A stretch of DNA of 7,560 nucleotides, from NCBI GenBank assembly GCA_051005735.1, contig JBPCJB010000142.1, positions 1-7,560 of the forward strand. The letters run 5' to 3'. This document shows, one piece after another, positions 1 through 5,761 of the stretch. The notes beneath the pieces are model-generated. The model was given only the letters and a program-made list of their open reading frames with translations, made no database searches and was not told the origin of the DNA. Every line of letters starts with the position of its first letter. The first letter of the stretch is position 1. Both the position numbers and the translations under genes were made by a program. This DNA comes from Gaiellasilicea sp051005735 (lineage in GTDB: Bacteria > Actinomycetota > Thermoleophilia > Gaiellales > Gaiellaceae).

Positions 1-1553
1 AGCTTGATCTCGCGGATGTCGTCCGCCTGGAGCTCCTCGAGGACGCGCGTCGCCTCGTCGCGCAGCTCGTCGAGCAGCTCCTCGGACTCGCCGAACCCTC
101 GCGCGATCAGCTCCGGAGGCGCGACGCCGCCGTTCGAGCCGGCGAGAGTCGTGACGATGATCAGGACGCCGTCCTCCGAGAGCCGGCGGCGGTCGCGCAG
201 GGCCACGTCCTTGACGTCGCCGACGCCGAGACCGTCGACGAAGGTGACGCCCGACTCGATCCGCTCGGGCAGCAGCCGGGCCCCACTCTCGGAGAGCTCG
301 ACCACTGAGCCGTTCTCGGCCATCACGATCGCCGCAGCGGGGACGCCGGCCTGCTGCGCGAGCTTCGCGTGCGCCGCCTGCATCCGGTACTCGCCGTGGA
401 TCGGCATCACCGCCTTCGGGCGCAAGAGCGCGATCATCGTCCGCAGCTCCTCGGAGTTCGCGTGGCCGGAGACGTGAACGGGCGCGATCTCCTCGTGCAG
501 CACCTCCGCGCCCGCCTTCGCGAGCCGATTGATCGAGTCGTGGACGCGCAACTCGTTCCCGGGAACGGGGCGCGCAGAGAGGATGACCGTGTCGCCGCGC
601 TCGACCCCGATCGTCGGGTGGTCGCCGTACGCGATCCGCGTCAGCGCCGACATCGGCTCGCCCTGGCTGCCCGTGCAGAGGATCATCACCTCGCCGGGCG
701 GCAGCGACATCGCGTCCTGCGGCTTCACGATCACGTCGTCGGAGACGTCCAGGTAGCCGAGCTGGCGCGCGATGTTGAGGTTCTTGCGCATCGAGCGGCC
801 GACGATCGCGACCTTCCGGTTCACCTGCACCGCGACCTCGATCGCCTGCTGCATGCGGTGGATGTTGGAGGCGAAGGAGGCGATCAGGATCCGTCCGGTG
901 CGCACTGGGATGAGCTGCTTGAAGCCCTCGCCGACGAGTCGCTCGGAGCCGGTCATGCCCGGCCGCTCCGCGTTCGTCGAGTCGCCGAGGAGCAAGTCGA
1001 CGCCCTGGTTGCCGAGATCGGCGAGCCGGCCGACATCGGTCCTCAGGCCGTCGACGGGCGTGTGGTCGAGCTTCCAGTCGCCGGTGTGGACCACGCGGCC
1101 GGCGCCGGTCTGGAGCACGATCGCAACGCAGTCCGGGATCGAGTGGGCAACCCGGACGAAGTCGAGCTTGAAGGCGCCGACCTCGATCGGCCGGTCCGGC
1201 TCGATCTCGCGCAGCGTCGTCGCGCTCGCGAGGCCGTGCTCGTCGAGCTTCGTCTTGATCAGACCGAGCGTCAGCTTCGTTCCGATCACCTCGTCGCAGT
1301 CGACCTGGCGGAGCAGGTACGGAAGGCCGCCGACGTGATCCTCGTGTGCATGCGTGAGCACCACCGCGCGCACGCGCCGGTCGCGCAGGTACGAGATGTC
1401 CGGGAGGACGAGATCGACGCCGAGATGCTCGTCGCGCGGGAAGGCGAGCCCGGCGTCGACGACGACGATGTCGTCGCCGTACTCGTAGACAGTCATGTTC
1501 TTGCCGACCCCGCCGAGGCCGCCGAGCGGGACGATCCTGAGCACGCCGTTCAT
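1..1553 (-). CDS. rnj: Ribonuclease J (C-terminus cut off by the window edge)
   Basis: A metallo-beta-lactamase/beta-CASP ribonuclease with 5'-3' exonuclease and endonuclease activity on mRNA and rRNA precursors, acting in the cytoplasm. I read 517 codons from an ATG at 1553 with no stop before the edge; the family is about 550-560 residues, so only about 40 C-terminal residues are missing. The N-terminus carries the family GGLGGVGKN signature. The metal-binding HAHEDH motif is at residues 68-73. Further family motifs follow: THSIPD-like AHSIPD, GDWKLD, GDSTN (190-194), CTGSQGEP (293-300), SGHANSEE (362-369) and PIHGEY with the metal-ligand His386. No catalytic residue seems lost. It starts 21 nt after the dapA stop, in the same frame, without a Shine-Dalgarno; a TACACT box 7 nt upstream suggests its own leaderless transcript as well as possible read-through from dapA. 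Identification is from motifs, and whether it corresponds to J1 or J2 is not decidable. Confidence 0.96.
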   Translation of the reverse strand, partial: MNGVLRIVPLGGLGGVGKNMTVYEYGDDIVVVDAGLAFPRDEHLGVDLVLPDISYLRDRRVRAVVLTHAHEDHVGGLPYLLRQVDCDEVIGTKLTLGLIKTKLDEHGLASATTLREIEPDRPIEVGAFKLDFVRVAHSIPDCVAIVLQTGAGRVVHTGDWKLDHTPVDGLRTDVGRLADLGNQGVDLLLGDSTNAERPGMTGSERLVGEGFKQLIPVRTGRILIASFASNIHRMQQAIEVAVQVNRKVAIVGRSMRKNLNIARQLGYLDVSDDVIVKPQDAMSLPPGEVMILCTGSQGEPMSALTRIAYGDHPTIGVERGDTVILSARPVPGNELRVHDSINRLAKAGAEVLHEEIAPVHVSGHANSEELRTMIALLRPKAVMPIHGEYRMQAAHAKLAQQAGVPAAAIVMAENGSVVELSESGARLLPERIESGVTFVDGLGVGDVKDVALRDRRRLSEDGVLIIVTTLAGSNGGVAPPELIARGFGESEELLDELRDEATRVLEELQADDIREIK

Positions 1554-1560
1554 CGCGATG

Positions 1561-1566
1561 AGTGTA
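1561..1566 (-). promoter_or_regulatory. Candidate -10 box of a leaderless rnj transcript
   Basis: On the minus strand the hexamer TACACT (4 of 6 matches to TATAAT, with the key T1, A2 and T6) ends 7 nt before the rnj ATG. Transcription would then start at or next to the A of the start codon. There is no Shine-Dalgarno in this gap, and no convincing -35 box. The position between dapA and rnj would allow rnj expression independent of dapA. It could be chance, since TAnnnT is a short pattern. Confidence 0.35.
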
Positions 1567-1574
1567 TGGCGGAT

Positions 1575-2486
1575 CTAGACCGCTGCGGCAGCGAGCAGGC
1601 CGAGCCGGTTCAGGCAGTCGCGCACGCGCGCGAGCTCGTCGTCCGTCGGGTCGACGAGCGGCAGCAGATGGCCTCCGACCTCGTGCCCGAGGAGGTTCAG
1701 CGCCGCCTTGATCGCGATCGGGTTTCCGACGACCCGGAGCAGCTCGATCGACGGCGCCAGCTCGCGGTCGAGCTCGCGGGCGGCCTCGTGCTCCCCCGCC
1801 TTCCAGCGGCGGACGAGCTCCTTCACCTGCGGGCCGACGACGTGCGTGTGGACGCAGACGCCGCCCGTGCCGCCGAGCTCGAGGAAGGGCAGGATCAGGT
1901 CGTCGTCGCCGGCGTAGAGCGTCAGGCCGAGCTCGACGATCCGCCGCGCCTGCGCGAGGTCGTCGTTCGCCTGCTTCACCGCCTGCACGTTCGGGATCTC
2001 GGCGAGCTCGGCGATCGTCTCGGGCTCGATGTTCAGAACCGAGCGGCCGGGGATGTTGTAGACGACGATCGGCCTGTCGGTGACCGCGGCGATCGCCTTG
2101 AAGTGCTCGACGATCCCCCGCGGCGGCGGCTTGTTGTAATAGGGCGTCACGACGAGGAAGGCGTCGGCGCCGAGCTCGTGCGCCCGTTCGGTCAGGTGGA
2201 CGGAGTGCGCCGTCGAGTACGTGCCGGTTCCGGCGACGACGGTGGCGCGGTCGCCGACCTCGTCGAGCGCGGCCGCGTAGAGCTCGAAGCGCTCGTCGTC
2301 GGAGAGCGTCGGCGACTCCCCGGTCGTGCCCGTGACGACGAGACCGTCCGATCCGTTCGCGACGAGATGCCGCGCGAGCGTCCGGAAGCTCTCGAGGTCG
2401 AGCGAGCCATCGCGTCGGAACGGCGTCACGATCGCGGTCAGGATCTCGCCCAGCTCGGTCTGATCCGGCCCTGGGTGACTGAACAT
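1575..2486 (-). CDS. dapA: 4-hydroxy-tetrahydrodipicolinate synthase
   Basis: Condenses pyruvate with aspartate semialdehyde, the first committed step to diaminopimelate and lysine, as a cytoplasmic TIM-barrel aldolase. The protein is 303 residues, near the usual 290-300. Visible motifs are the GTTGES loop at residues 53-58 (catalytic threonine pair), VTPYYNKP (113-120), YNIPGRS with Tyr143 and Arg148, and the Schiff-base Lys171 in QAVKQAND. The residue after the lysine is Gln where many homologues have Glu or Asp; the rest is standard. The C-terminal helices are intact. The ATG start at 2486 places about 12 residues before the core beginning ILTAIVTPF. AGGA lies just upstream but can equally be part of a -10 box (TAGGAT). 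The gene is 60 nt downstream of the macrodomain gene and 21 nt upstream of rnj. Close N-acetylneuraminate lyase relatives are less likely because dapB is two genes away. Confidence 0.96.
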   Translation of the reverse strand: MFSHPGPDQTELGEILTAIVTPFRRDGSLDLESFRTLARHLVANGSDGLVVTGTTGESPTLSDDERFELYAAALDEVGDRATVVAGTGTYSTAHSVHLTERAHELGADAFLVVTPYYNKPPPRGIVEHFKAIAAVTDRPIVVYNIPGRSVLNIEPETIAELAEIPNVQAVKQANDDLAQARRIVELGLTLYAGDDDLILPFLELGGTGGVCVHTHVVGPQVKELVRRWKAGEHEAARELDRELAPSIELLRVVGNPIAIKAALNLLGHEVGGHLLPLVDPTDDELARVRDCLNRLGLLAAAAV

Positions 2487-2492
2487 GGGCGG

Positions 2493-2498
2493 ATCCTA
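2493..2498 (-). promoter_or_regulatory. Candidate -10 box of a leaderless dapA transcript
   Basis: Minus-strand TAGGAT (4 of 6 matches to TATAAT) is followed by exactly 6 nt and then the dapA ATG. The same TAGGAT-N6-start arrangement precedes the M16 peptidase gene. This spacing predicts a transcript beginning at the start codon. The embedded AGGA could instead act as a Shine-Dalgarno, so the two readings cannot be separated from sequence. No clear -35 box is present. Confidence 0.4.
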
Positions 2499-2502
2499 CA
2501 TT

Positions 2503-2536
2503 CGACCGTCGAGCGGGCCCTCGCGCCTCGAGGTCG
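2503..2536 (-). repeat. Imperfect inverted repeat between the macrodomain gene and dapA
   Basis: The plus-strand left arm, CGACC then one bulged G then TCGAG (2503-2513), pairs with CTCGAGGTCG (2527-2536) around a 13-nt loop. This gives about 10 base pairs. In the minus-strand transcript the hairpin begins 10 nt after the macrodomain stop codon and ends just before the dapA -10 candidate. No U-run follows, so it is not a textbook intrinsic terminator. It could be an attenuating hairpin, an operator, or chance in GC-rich DNA. Confidence 0.35.
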
Positions 2537-2546
2537 TCTCCTCGAG

Positions 2547-3041
2547 CTAGGACTGGCGCCCGAAGACGTCGCGCAAGGCGTCGTCGAGGAAGACGAAGTC
2601 GATCGTCTCGAACCGCTGCTCGTGCTCGCGGGCCACACCGACGGCGACCGGGGCCGCGAGCTCGGGCGGATACCCGTAGATCCCGCACGAGATCGCCGGG
2701 AACGCGATCGTCCGGGCTCCGAGCTCGCTCGCCACCTCGAGCGAGCGCCGGTGGGCCGAGGCGAGCAGCTCGGGCTCTCCCTCGCTCCCGCCTCGCCAGA
2801 CCGGGCCGACGGTGTGGATCACCCAGCGGGCAGGTAGACGACCCGCAGTCGTGGCCTTCGCGTCCCCCGTGGCGCAGCCACCGAGCAGCCGGCACTCGGC
2901 CAGGATCTCGGGACCGCCGGCGCGATGGATCGCCCCATCCACGCCGCCGCCGCCGAGGAGCGAGCTGTTGGCTGCGTTGACGATCGCGTCCGCCGGGTGT
3001 CGCGTGAGGTCGCCGACGATGAACTCGAGGGACGGGCTCAC
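2547..3041 (-). CDS. MacroD/YmdB-type macrodomain protein (probable ADP-ribose ester hydrolase)
   Basis: A single-domain macrodomain of 164 residues, matching the usual 160-180 of the MacroD class. Members bind ADP-ribose and hydrolyse O-acetyl-ADP-ribose or remove ADP-ribose from acidic residues. Visible motifs are VGDLT at the start, DAIVNAANSSLLGGGGVDGAIH at about 18-39 (written here as one block of the family's loop 1), IHTVGPVW (75-82) and the phosphate-loop ISCGIYGYP (117-125). Asn25 and Asp35, the residues assigned to catalysis in E. coli YmdB, occur at the same numbers here. The start is GTG at 3041, whose GTGA overlaps the dapB stop, so translation is probably coupled to dapB. No membrane or secretion signal is seen. 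The substrate in this organism is unknown; a role in RNA metabolism or in NAD-derived metabolites is inference only. Confidence 0.93.
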   Translation of the reverse strand: MSPSLEFIVGDLTRHPADAIVNAANSSLLGGGGVDGAIHRAGGPEILAECRLLGGCATGDAKATTAGRLPARWVIHTVGPVWRGGSEGEPELLASAHRRSLEVASELGARTIAFPAISCGIYGYPPELAAPVAVGVAREHEQRFETIDFVFLDDALRDVFGRQS

Positions 3042-3643
3042 AGCAGCGCGTCGAGCCCGACGGTCAGGCCCGGCGGCAGGTCGCCCACCTTCTCGAGAGC
3101 CAGGAGCACCCCAGGCACGAAGGCGTCGCGTGAGGTCGTGTCGTGGCGGATCGTCAGCGTCTCCCCCGGTTTGCCGAAGATCACCTCCTGATGTGCGACA
3201 AAGCCGGGCAGGCGCACGGAGTGGATCGGCACGTCGCCGCCCATCCGGGCGGCCGTCGCCTGCGCCGTACCAGAGGGGGCGTCGAGCTTCGAGTCGTGGT
3301 GGAGCTCGACGATCTCGGCACGCGGCATCAGCTCGACGGCCTGCGCCGCGAACCGCATCATCAGCACCGCTCCGAGCGCGAAGTTCGGCGCGAAGAACAC
3401 AGGCACGCCGGCGTCAGTCGCCTCCCGCTCGATCGAGCCCGGATCCCAGCCGGTCGTCCCAACGACGCAGGGGATCCGTGCCGTGAGGGCCGCCCGCACG
3501 TTGCCGAGCACGGTCTCGGGGCTCGTGAAGTCGATCATCGCCTCCGCGTCCAGGACCCCGACGAGCTCGTGCCCCGCTTGCTCGAGCGCCGGGGCGAGCA
3601 CCGACCCGACCTTGCCCCCGCGCCCATTCAGAACCAATCTCAC
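3038..3643 (-). CDS. dapB: 4-hydroxy-tetrahydrodipicolinate reductase, short form
   Basis: Reduces the DapA product with NAD(P)H in the diaminopimelate/lysine pathway. I place the start at GTG 3643, giving 201 residues beginning RLVLNGRGGKVG, which is where DapB proteins normally begin. The open frame continues upstream to 3805, but those 54 codons overlap the M16 peptidase gene and look unlike the family. Visible motifs are the Rossmann glycine loop NGRGGKVG (6-13), DFTSPE (38-43), VGTTGW (61-66), NFALG (87-91), and the active site HHDSKLDAPSGTA (115-127), with His115, His116, Lys119 and the substrate-binding SGT. Typical DapB is 240-270 residues. The missing 40 or so residues lie between the first strands of the nucleotide-binding fold and DFTSPE, as in the short Thermotoga form. 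The gene sits 31 nt after the M16 stop and overlaps the macrodomain gene by 4 nt, indicating one operon. The Shine-Dalgarno is weak. Confidence 0.94.
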   Translation of the reverse strand: MRLVLNGRGGKVGSVLAPALEQAGHELVGVLDAEAMIDFTSPETVLGNVRAALTARIPCVVGTTGWDPGSIEREATDAGVPVFFAPNFALGAVLMMRFAAQAVELMPRAEIVELHHDSKLDAPSGTAQATAARMGGDVPIHSVRLPGFVAHQEVIFGKPGETLTIRHDTTSRDAFVPGVLLALEKVGDLPPGLTVGLDALL

Positions 3644-3674
3644 GTCCCTGGCCGCGATTCGCTCCCGCCGGCGC

Positions 3675-4961
3675 TCATGCGGCCACGCGACCCACGAGCG
3701 CGGGATTGACGCGCTGCACCGCAGCGCGGAAGCGGGCTTCGCTGGGCCCGATTCCTGCAGCCGAGAGCCGATCCGGACGCAGCAACTCGGCGGCCAGGGC
3801 GCCAACGTCGTCGGCTGCGACCGCCTCGATCCGCTCGATCAGCTCGTCGAGGGAAAGCAGCTCCGTCTCCGTCACGAGCGCCTTGCCGAGCCGGCTCATC
3901 CGGTTCGAGGTCGACTCCAGCGAGAGCAACATCCTCCCCTTCAGGTTCTCCTTGGCCCGCTCGAGCTCGCCGCGGCGTACGTTCCCGGCAGCGACGTCGC
4001 CGAGCTCGCGCGCGGCGATCTCGAGGCACTCGACGAGGTTGTCCTCGCGAGTGCCGACGTAGAGGCCGATCTGACCAGCGTCGGAGTACTGAGACGCGAA
4101 GCTGTAGACGGCGTACGCCATCCCCCGCTTCTCGCGGATCTCCTGGAAGAGGCGCGAGGAGGCGGAGCCGCCGAGGATCGCGTCGAGGAGCGAGGCGGCG
4201 AACCGGCGTTCGTCCTGGCGGGAGATCCCGGGCGAGGCCAGGCAGACGTGGTACTGCTCGGTGTCCTTGCGTTGGAAGCGCAGGCCTGGCGCGGAGGCTC
4301 TACGGATCGGCTTCCGCCGGCGACGAACGCTCGCCTCGGTCGTTGGAATCCGAGCCTCGAGCAACTCGACGAGCCGGCCGTGCTCGAGATTCCCGGCGGC
4401 GGCAACGACGAGATTGTCAGCGGTGTACGCAGCGCCGTGGAAGCTCTGCAACGCGCGGAGGCCGACGCTCGCGATCACCTCGGCGCGTCCGATCACCGGC
4501 CGGCCGAGCGGATGCGTGCCGAAGACCGCCTCGGCGACGATGTCGTGGACGAGATCCTGCGGATTGTCCTCGACCATCGCGATCTCCTCGAGGACGACCT
4601 CGCGCTCGGAGTCCACCTCGGCGAAGGCCGGCTCGTAGACCATTCCAATCATCACGTCGAGCGCGGTCTCCAACCGGTCGTCGGGGATGCGCGCGTAGAC
4701 GACGGTGGTCTCACGCGACGTGGCCGCGTTCAGCTCGCCGCCGAGTCCGTCGAAGATCTCCGCGATCTCCTGCGCCGTGTGCCTCGCGGTCCCCTTGAAG
4801 AGGAGGTGCTCGATGAAGTGGGAGACACCTGCGCGATGATCCGTCTCGTCGCGCGAGCCAGAGCCGATCCAGAAACCGAGCGAGATCGAGCGGACACCGG
4901 GTACGTGCTCGCTGATCACACGTTCGCCGGTCGGGAGGCTCGAGAGCTTGTGTGTCTGCAC
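3675..4961 (-). CDS. M16B family zinc peptidase (pitrilysin/processing-peptidase type)
   Basis: A 428-residue protein with the two-lobe M16B fold, the usual single-chain length for the bacterial MlpA/YmxG group. The inverted zinc motif HFIEH is at residues 48-52, with Glu51 as catalytic base. The third zinc ligand is probably Glu126 in the REVVLEEIAMVEDNP stretch, by alignment to mitochondrial processing peptidase beta. The C-terminal lobe has the family signature SSRLFQEIREKRG then AYAVYSF (268-288), which includes the Arg/Tyr pair that contacts substrate. So this single chain carries both catalytic and substrate-binding halves and would work as a homodimer. No signal peptide is seen. The start is GTG 4961, with AGGA about 7 nt upstream, which also forms part of a possible -10 box. 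It is the first gene of the leftward operon and diverges from hcp. The Bacillus homologue also lies beside pnp; its natural substrates are poorly known. Confidence 0.93.
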   Translation of the reverse strand: MQTHKLSSLPTGERVISEHVPGVRSISLGFWIGSGSRDETDHRAGVSHFIEHLLFKGTARHTAQEIAEIFDGLGGELNAATSRETTVVYARIPDDRLETALDVMIGMVYEPAFAEVDSEREVVLEEIAMVEDNPQDLVHDIVAEAVFGTHPLGRPVIGRAEVIASVGLRALQSFHGAAYTADNLVVAAAGNLEHGRLVELLEARIPTTEASVRRRRKPIRRASAPGLRFQRKDTEQYHVCLASPGISRQDERRFAASLLDAILGGSASSRLFQEIREKRGMAYAVYSFASQYSDAGQIGLYVGTREDNLVECLEIAARELGDVAAGNVRRGELERAKENLKGRMLLSLESTSNRMSRLGKALVTETELLSLDELIERIEAVAADDVGALAAELLRPDRLSAAGIGPSEARFRAAVQRVNPALVGRVAA

Positions 4962-4967
4962 GCGGCG

Positions 4968-4973
4968 ATCCTA
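4968..4973 (-). promoter_or_regulatory. Candidate -10 box of a leaderless M16 peptidase transcript
   Basis: Minus-strand TAGGAT, 6 nt before the GTG start, is identical in sequence and spacing to the box before dapA. As pnp ends at a hairpin and the hcp/vapBC block is on the other strand, the leftward operon needs its own promoter in 4962-5059, and this is the best candidate. The -35 position (about 4991-4996) reads GCGGTG, a poor match. AGGA may serve as a Shine-Dalgarno instead. Confidence 0.4.
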
Positions 4974-4983
4974 TCCCCGGCTG

Positions 4984-5001
4984 CGGCCGCCACCGCGGCC
5001 G
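4984..5001. repeat. Inverted repeat in the divergent M16/hcp promoter region
   Basis: CGGCCGC (4984-4990) and GCGGCCG (4995-5001) form a perfect 7-bp inverted repeat around CACC. It covers the expected -35 position of the leftward promoter and abuts the TTGCAA of the rightward one. That is where an operator controlling both genes would sit. In GC-rich DNA a palindrome of this kind can also be chance. Confidence 0.3.
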
Positions 5002-5003
5002 GC

Positions 5004-5032
5004 TTGCAATCGACCGGCGGATCGCGGAAGAT
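5004..5032 (+). promoter_or_regulatory. Candidate promoter of the hcp-like gene
   Basis: TTGCAA (5004-5009) resembles the -35 consensus TTGACA at 4 of 6 positions. After a 17-nt spacer comes GAAGAT (5027-5032), which keeps A2, A5 and T6 of the -10 consensus. Transcription would start near 5038-5040, giving a leader of about 20 nt that includes the Shine-Dalgarno. The -10 is weak, so this is only the most plausible pairing in the gap. Confidence 0.3.
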
Positions 5033-5048
5033 GGCCGCCGTTCGGCCC

Positions 5049-5054
5049 AGGAGG
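5049..5054 (+). promoter_or_regulatory. Perfect Shine-Dalgarno of the hcp-like gene
   Basis: AGGAGG is followed 5 nt later by the ATG at 5060. It fixes the start of the Hcp-like protein and rules out the longer in-frame reading that begins at 4952 inside the M16 gene. It is the strongest ribosome binding site in the window, in contrast to the leaderless-looking starts on the other strand. Confidence 0.9.
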
Positions 5055-5059
5055 AGACG

Positions 5060-5542
5060 ATGGCCGCAGTTGATTACTTCCTGAAGCTCGACGGGATCGA
5101 CGGCGAGTCGACCGACGAGAAGCGCAAGGGTGAGCTCGTGCTCGAGTCGTTCGGCTGGGGCGTCTCCCAGTCCGGCGCAGCGGGTGGCGGTGGAGGAGGC
5201 GGCTCCGGCAAGGCGCAGTTCCAGGACTTCGTCTTCGTCCACCGGACGAGCAAGGCCTCGCCGAAGCTCTTCCTCGTCTGCGCGACGGGCCAGCACTTGA
5301 AGTCTGCCGTCTTGACTGTGCGGACGGCGAGCAAGACGCCGCACGAGTTCCTGACGATCACGCTCGGCGACGTGCTCGTCACCTCGTTCCAGGAGACCGG
5401 GATGGCGGGCGAGGCGCCCCTGGAGACGATCTCGCTCGCGTTCGCGAGGCTCGAGATCGCCTACCGACCGCAGTCGGCAACCGGCAAGCCGGCAGCCGAG
5501 CTCAAGGCCGGCTACGACCTGAAGCTGAACAAGCGGATCTGA
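5060..5542 (+). CDS. hcp: Hcp1-family protein (type VI secretion tube-like), orphan
   Basis: A 160-residue protein of the Hcp1/DUF796 family, the size of Hcp tube subunits, which stack as hexameric rings in type VI secretion systems. The opening MAAVDYFLKLDGIDGEST, then LESFGWGV (28-35), FQDFVFVH (54-61), CATGQH (74-79), HEFLTITLGDVLVTSF (95-110) and the ending LEIAYRPQ ... AGYDLKLNK are family hallmarks. After the SFGWG strand comes a flexible insert (39-50) with seven consecutive glycines; such Gly-rich loops are common in the group. No signal peptide or membrane segment is present. The start is fixed by the AGGAGG at 5049-5054. No other secretion gene (VgrG, TssB/C, ClpV, baseplate) is in the window. 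In a presumed single-membrane actinobacterium a canonical type VI system is not expected. The family assignment is secure; the function is open. It may be exported or ring-forming without a type VI machine, or may serve a contractile system encoded elsewhere. Confidence 0.9.
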   Translation: MAAVDYFLKLDGIDGESTDEKRKGELVLESFGWGVSQSGAAGGGGGGGSGKAQFQDFVFVHRTSKASPKLFLVCATGQHLKSAVLTVRTASKTPHEFLTITLGDVLVTSFQETGMAGEAPLETISLAFARLEIAYRPQSATGKPAAELKAGYDLKLNKRI

Positions 5543-5602
5543 TCGATCGCTCACGCGAGCTGGGACGTCCGTCGCATTAGTGCTACTGGTCCTCGTGTCG
5601 AA

Positions 5603-5761
5603 GTGCCGCTCCGGGAGCTGCGGAATCAGACGAGCCGGATCCTGCGCCGCGTCGAGGTGCCTCGCGAGGAGTTGTTGCGATTCCTCACGGGGCGAGAACC
5701 GGATCCGACCTTCAGGGACGAGATCCGGGCGGTGCTCGGCGAGACAACCGATGAAATCTGA
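5603..5761 (+). pseudogene. Phd/YefM-type antitoxin remnant with apparent internal deletion (vapB-like)
   Basis: An open frame of 52 codons from GTG 5603 to TGA 5759-5761. Residues 2-18 (PLRELRNQTSRILRRVE) look like the N-terminal DNA-binding helices of Phd/YefM antitoxins. The remainder (PREELLRFL ... AVLGETTDEI) looks like the toxin-binding tail typical of VapB partners of PIN toxins. The segment that normally lies between them (a glycine turn followed by the GRPVA-type strand, about 35-40 residues) is absent, and the junction is right after RRVE. Members are usually 80-95 residues. It overlaps the vapC ATG by 11 nt, as in an intact module. No Shine-Dalgarno precedes the GTG. The frame is open back to the hcp stop, so the original start (perhaps at an ATT at 5576) may be mutated. 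The family call rests on the two ends and the position next to a PIN gene. Confidence 0.6.

Noticed and set aside
2487..2546. Lysine riboswitch upstream of dapA
   Set aside because: The 60-nt gap is far shorter than the roughly 170-nt lysine aptamer and contains only one simple hairpin.
369..2837. 822-codon open frame on the plus strand opposite rnj, dapA and the macrodomain gene
   Set aside because: It spans three well-supported minus-strand genes and their gaps, its composition (Arg, Asp, Val, Leu repeats) is that of a complement shadow in high-GC DNA, and it shows no family motif.
3644..3805. N-terminal extension of DapB by 54 codons
   Set aside because: It overlaps the M16 coding end in another frame, and DapB proteins begin at the Rossmann strand just before the glycine loop, as does the GTG start at 3643.
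4952..5059. N-terminal extension of the Hcp protein by 36 codons
   Set aside because: The added residues do not resemble Hcp, would overlap the M16 start, and a perfect AGGAGG sits 5 nt before the ATG at 5060.
3483..5084. 533-codon plus-strand open frame opposite the M16 peptidase
   Set aside because: The opposite frame of a gene with complete HxxEH and SSRLFQEIREKRG motifs; no recognisable domain and no ribosome binding site.
5540..5602. Possible TGA read-through fusing Hcp to the antitoxin, since the same frame stays open for 20 codons
   Set aside because: A stretch of 20 open codons is expected by chance at this GC content; there is no read-through context, and the intervening residues look like non-coding sequence.
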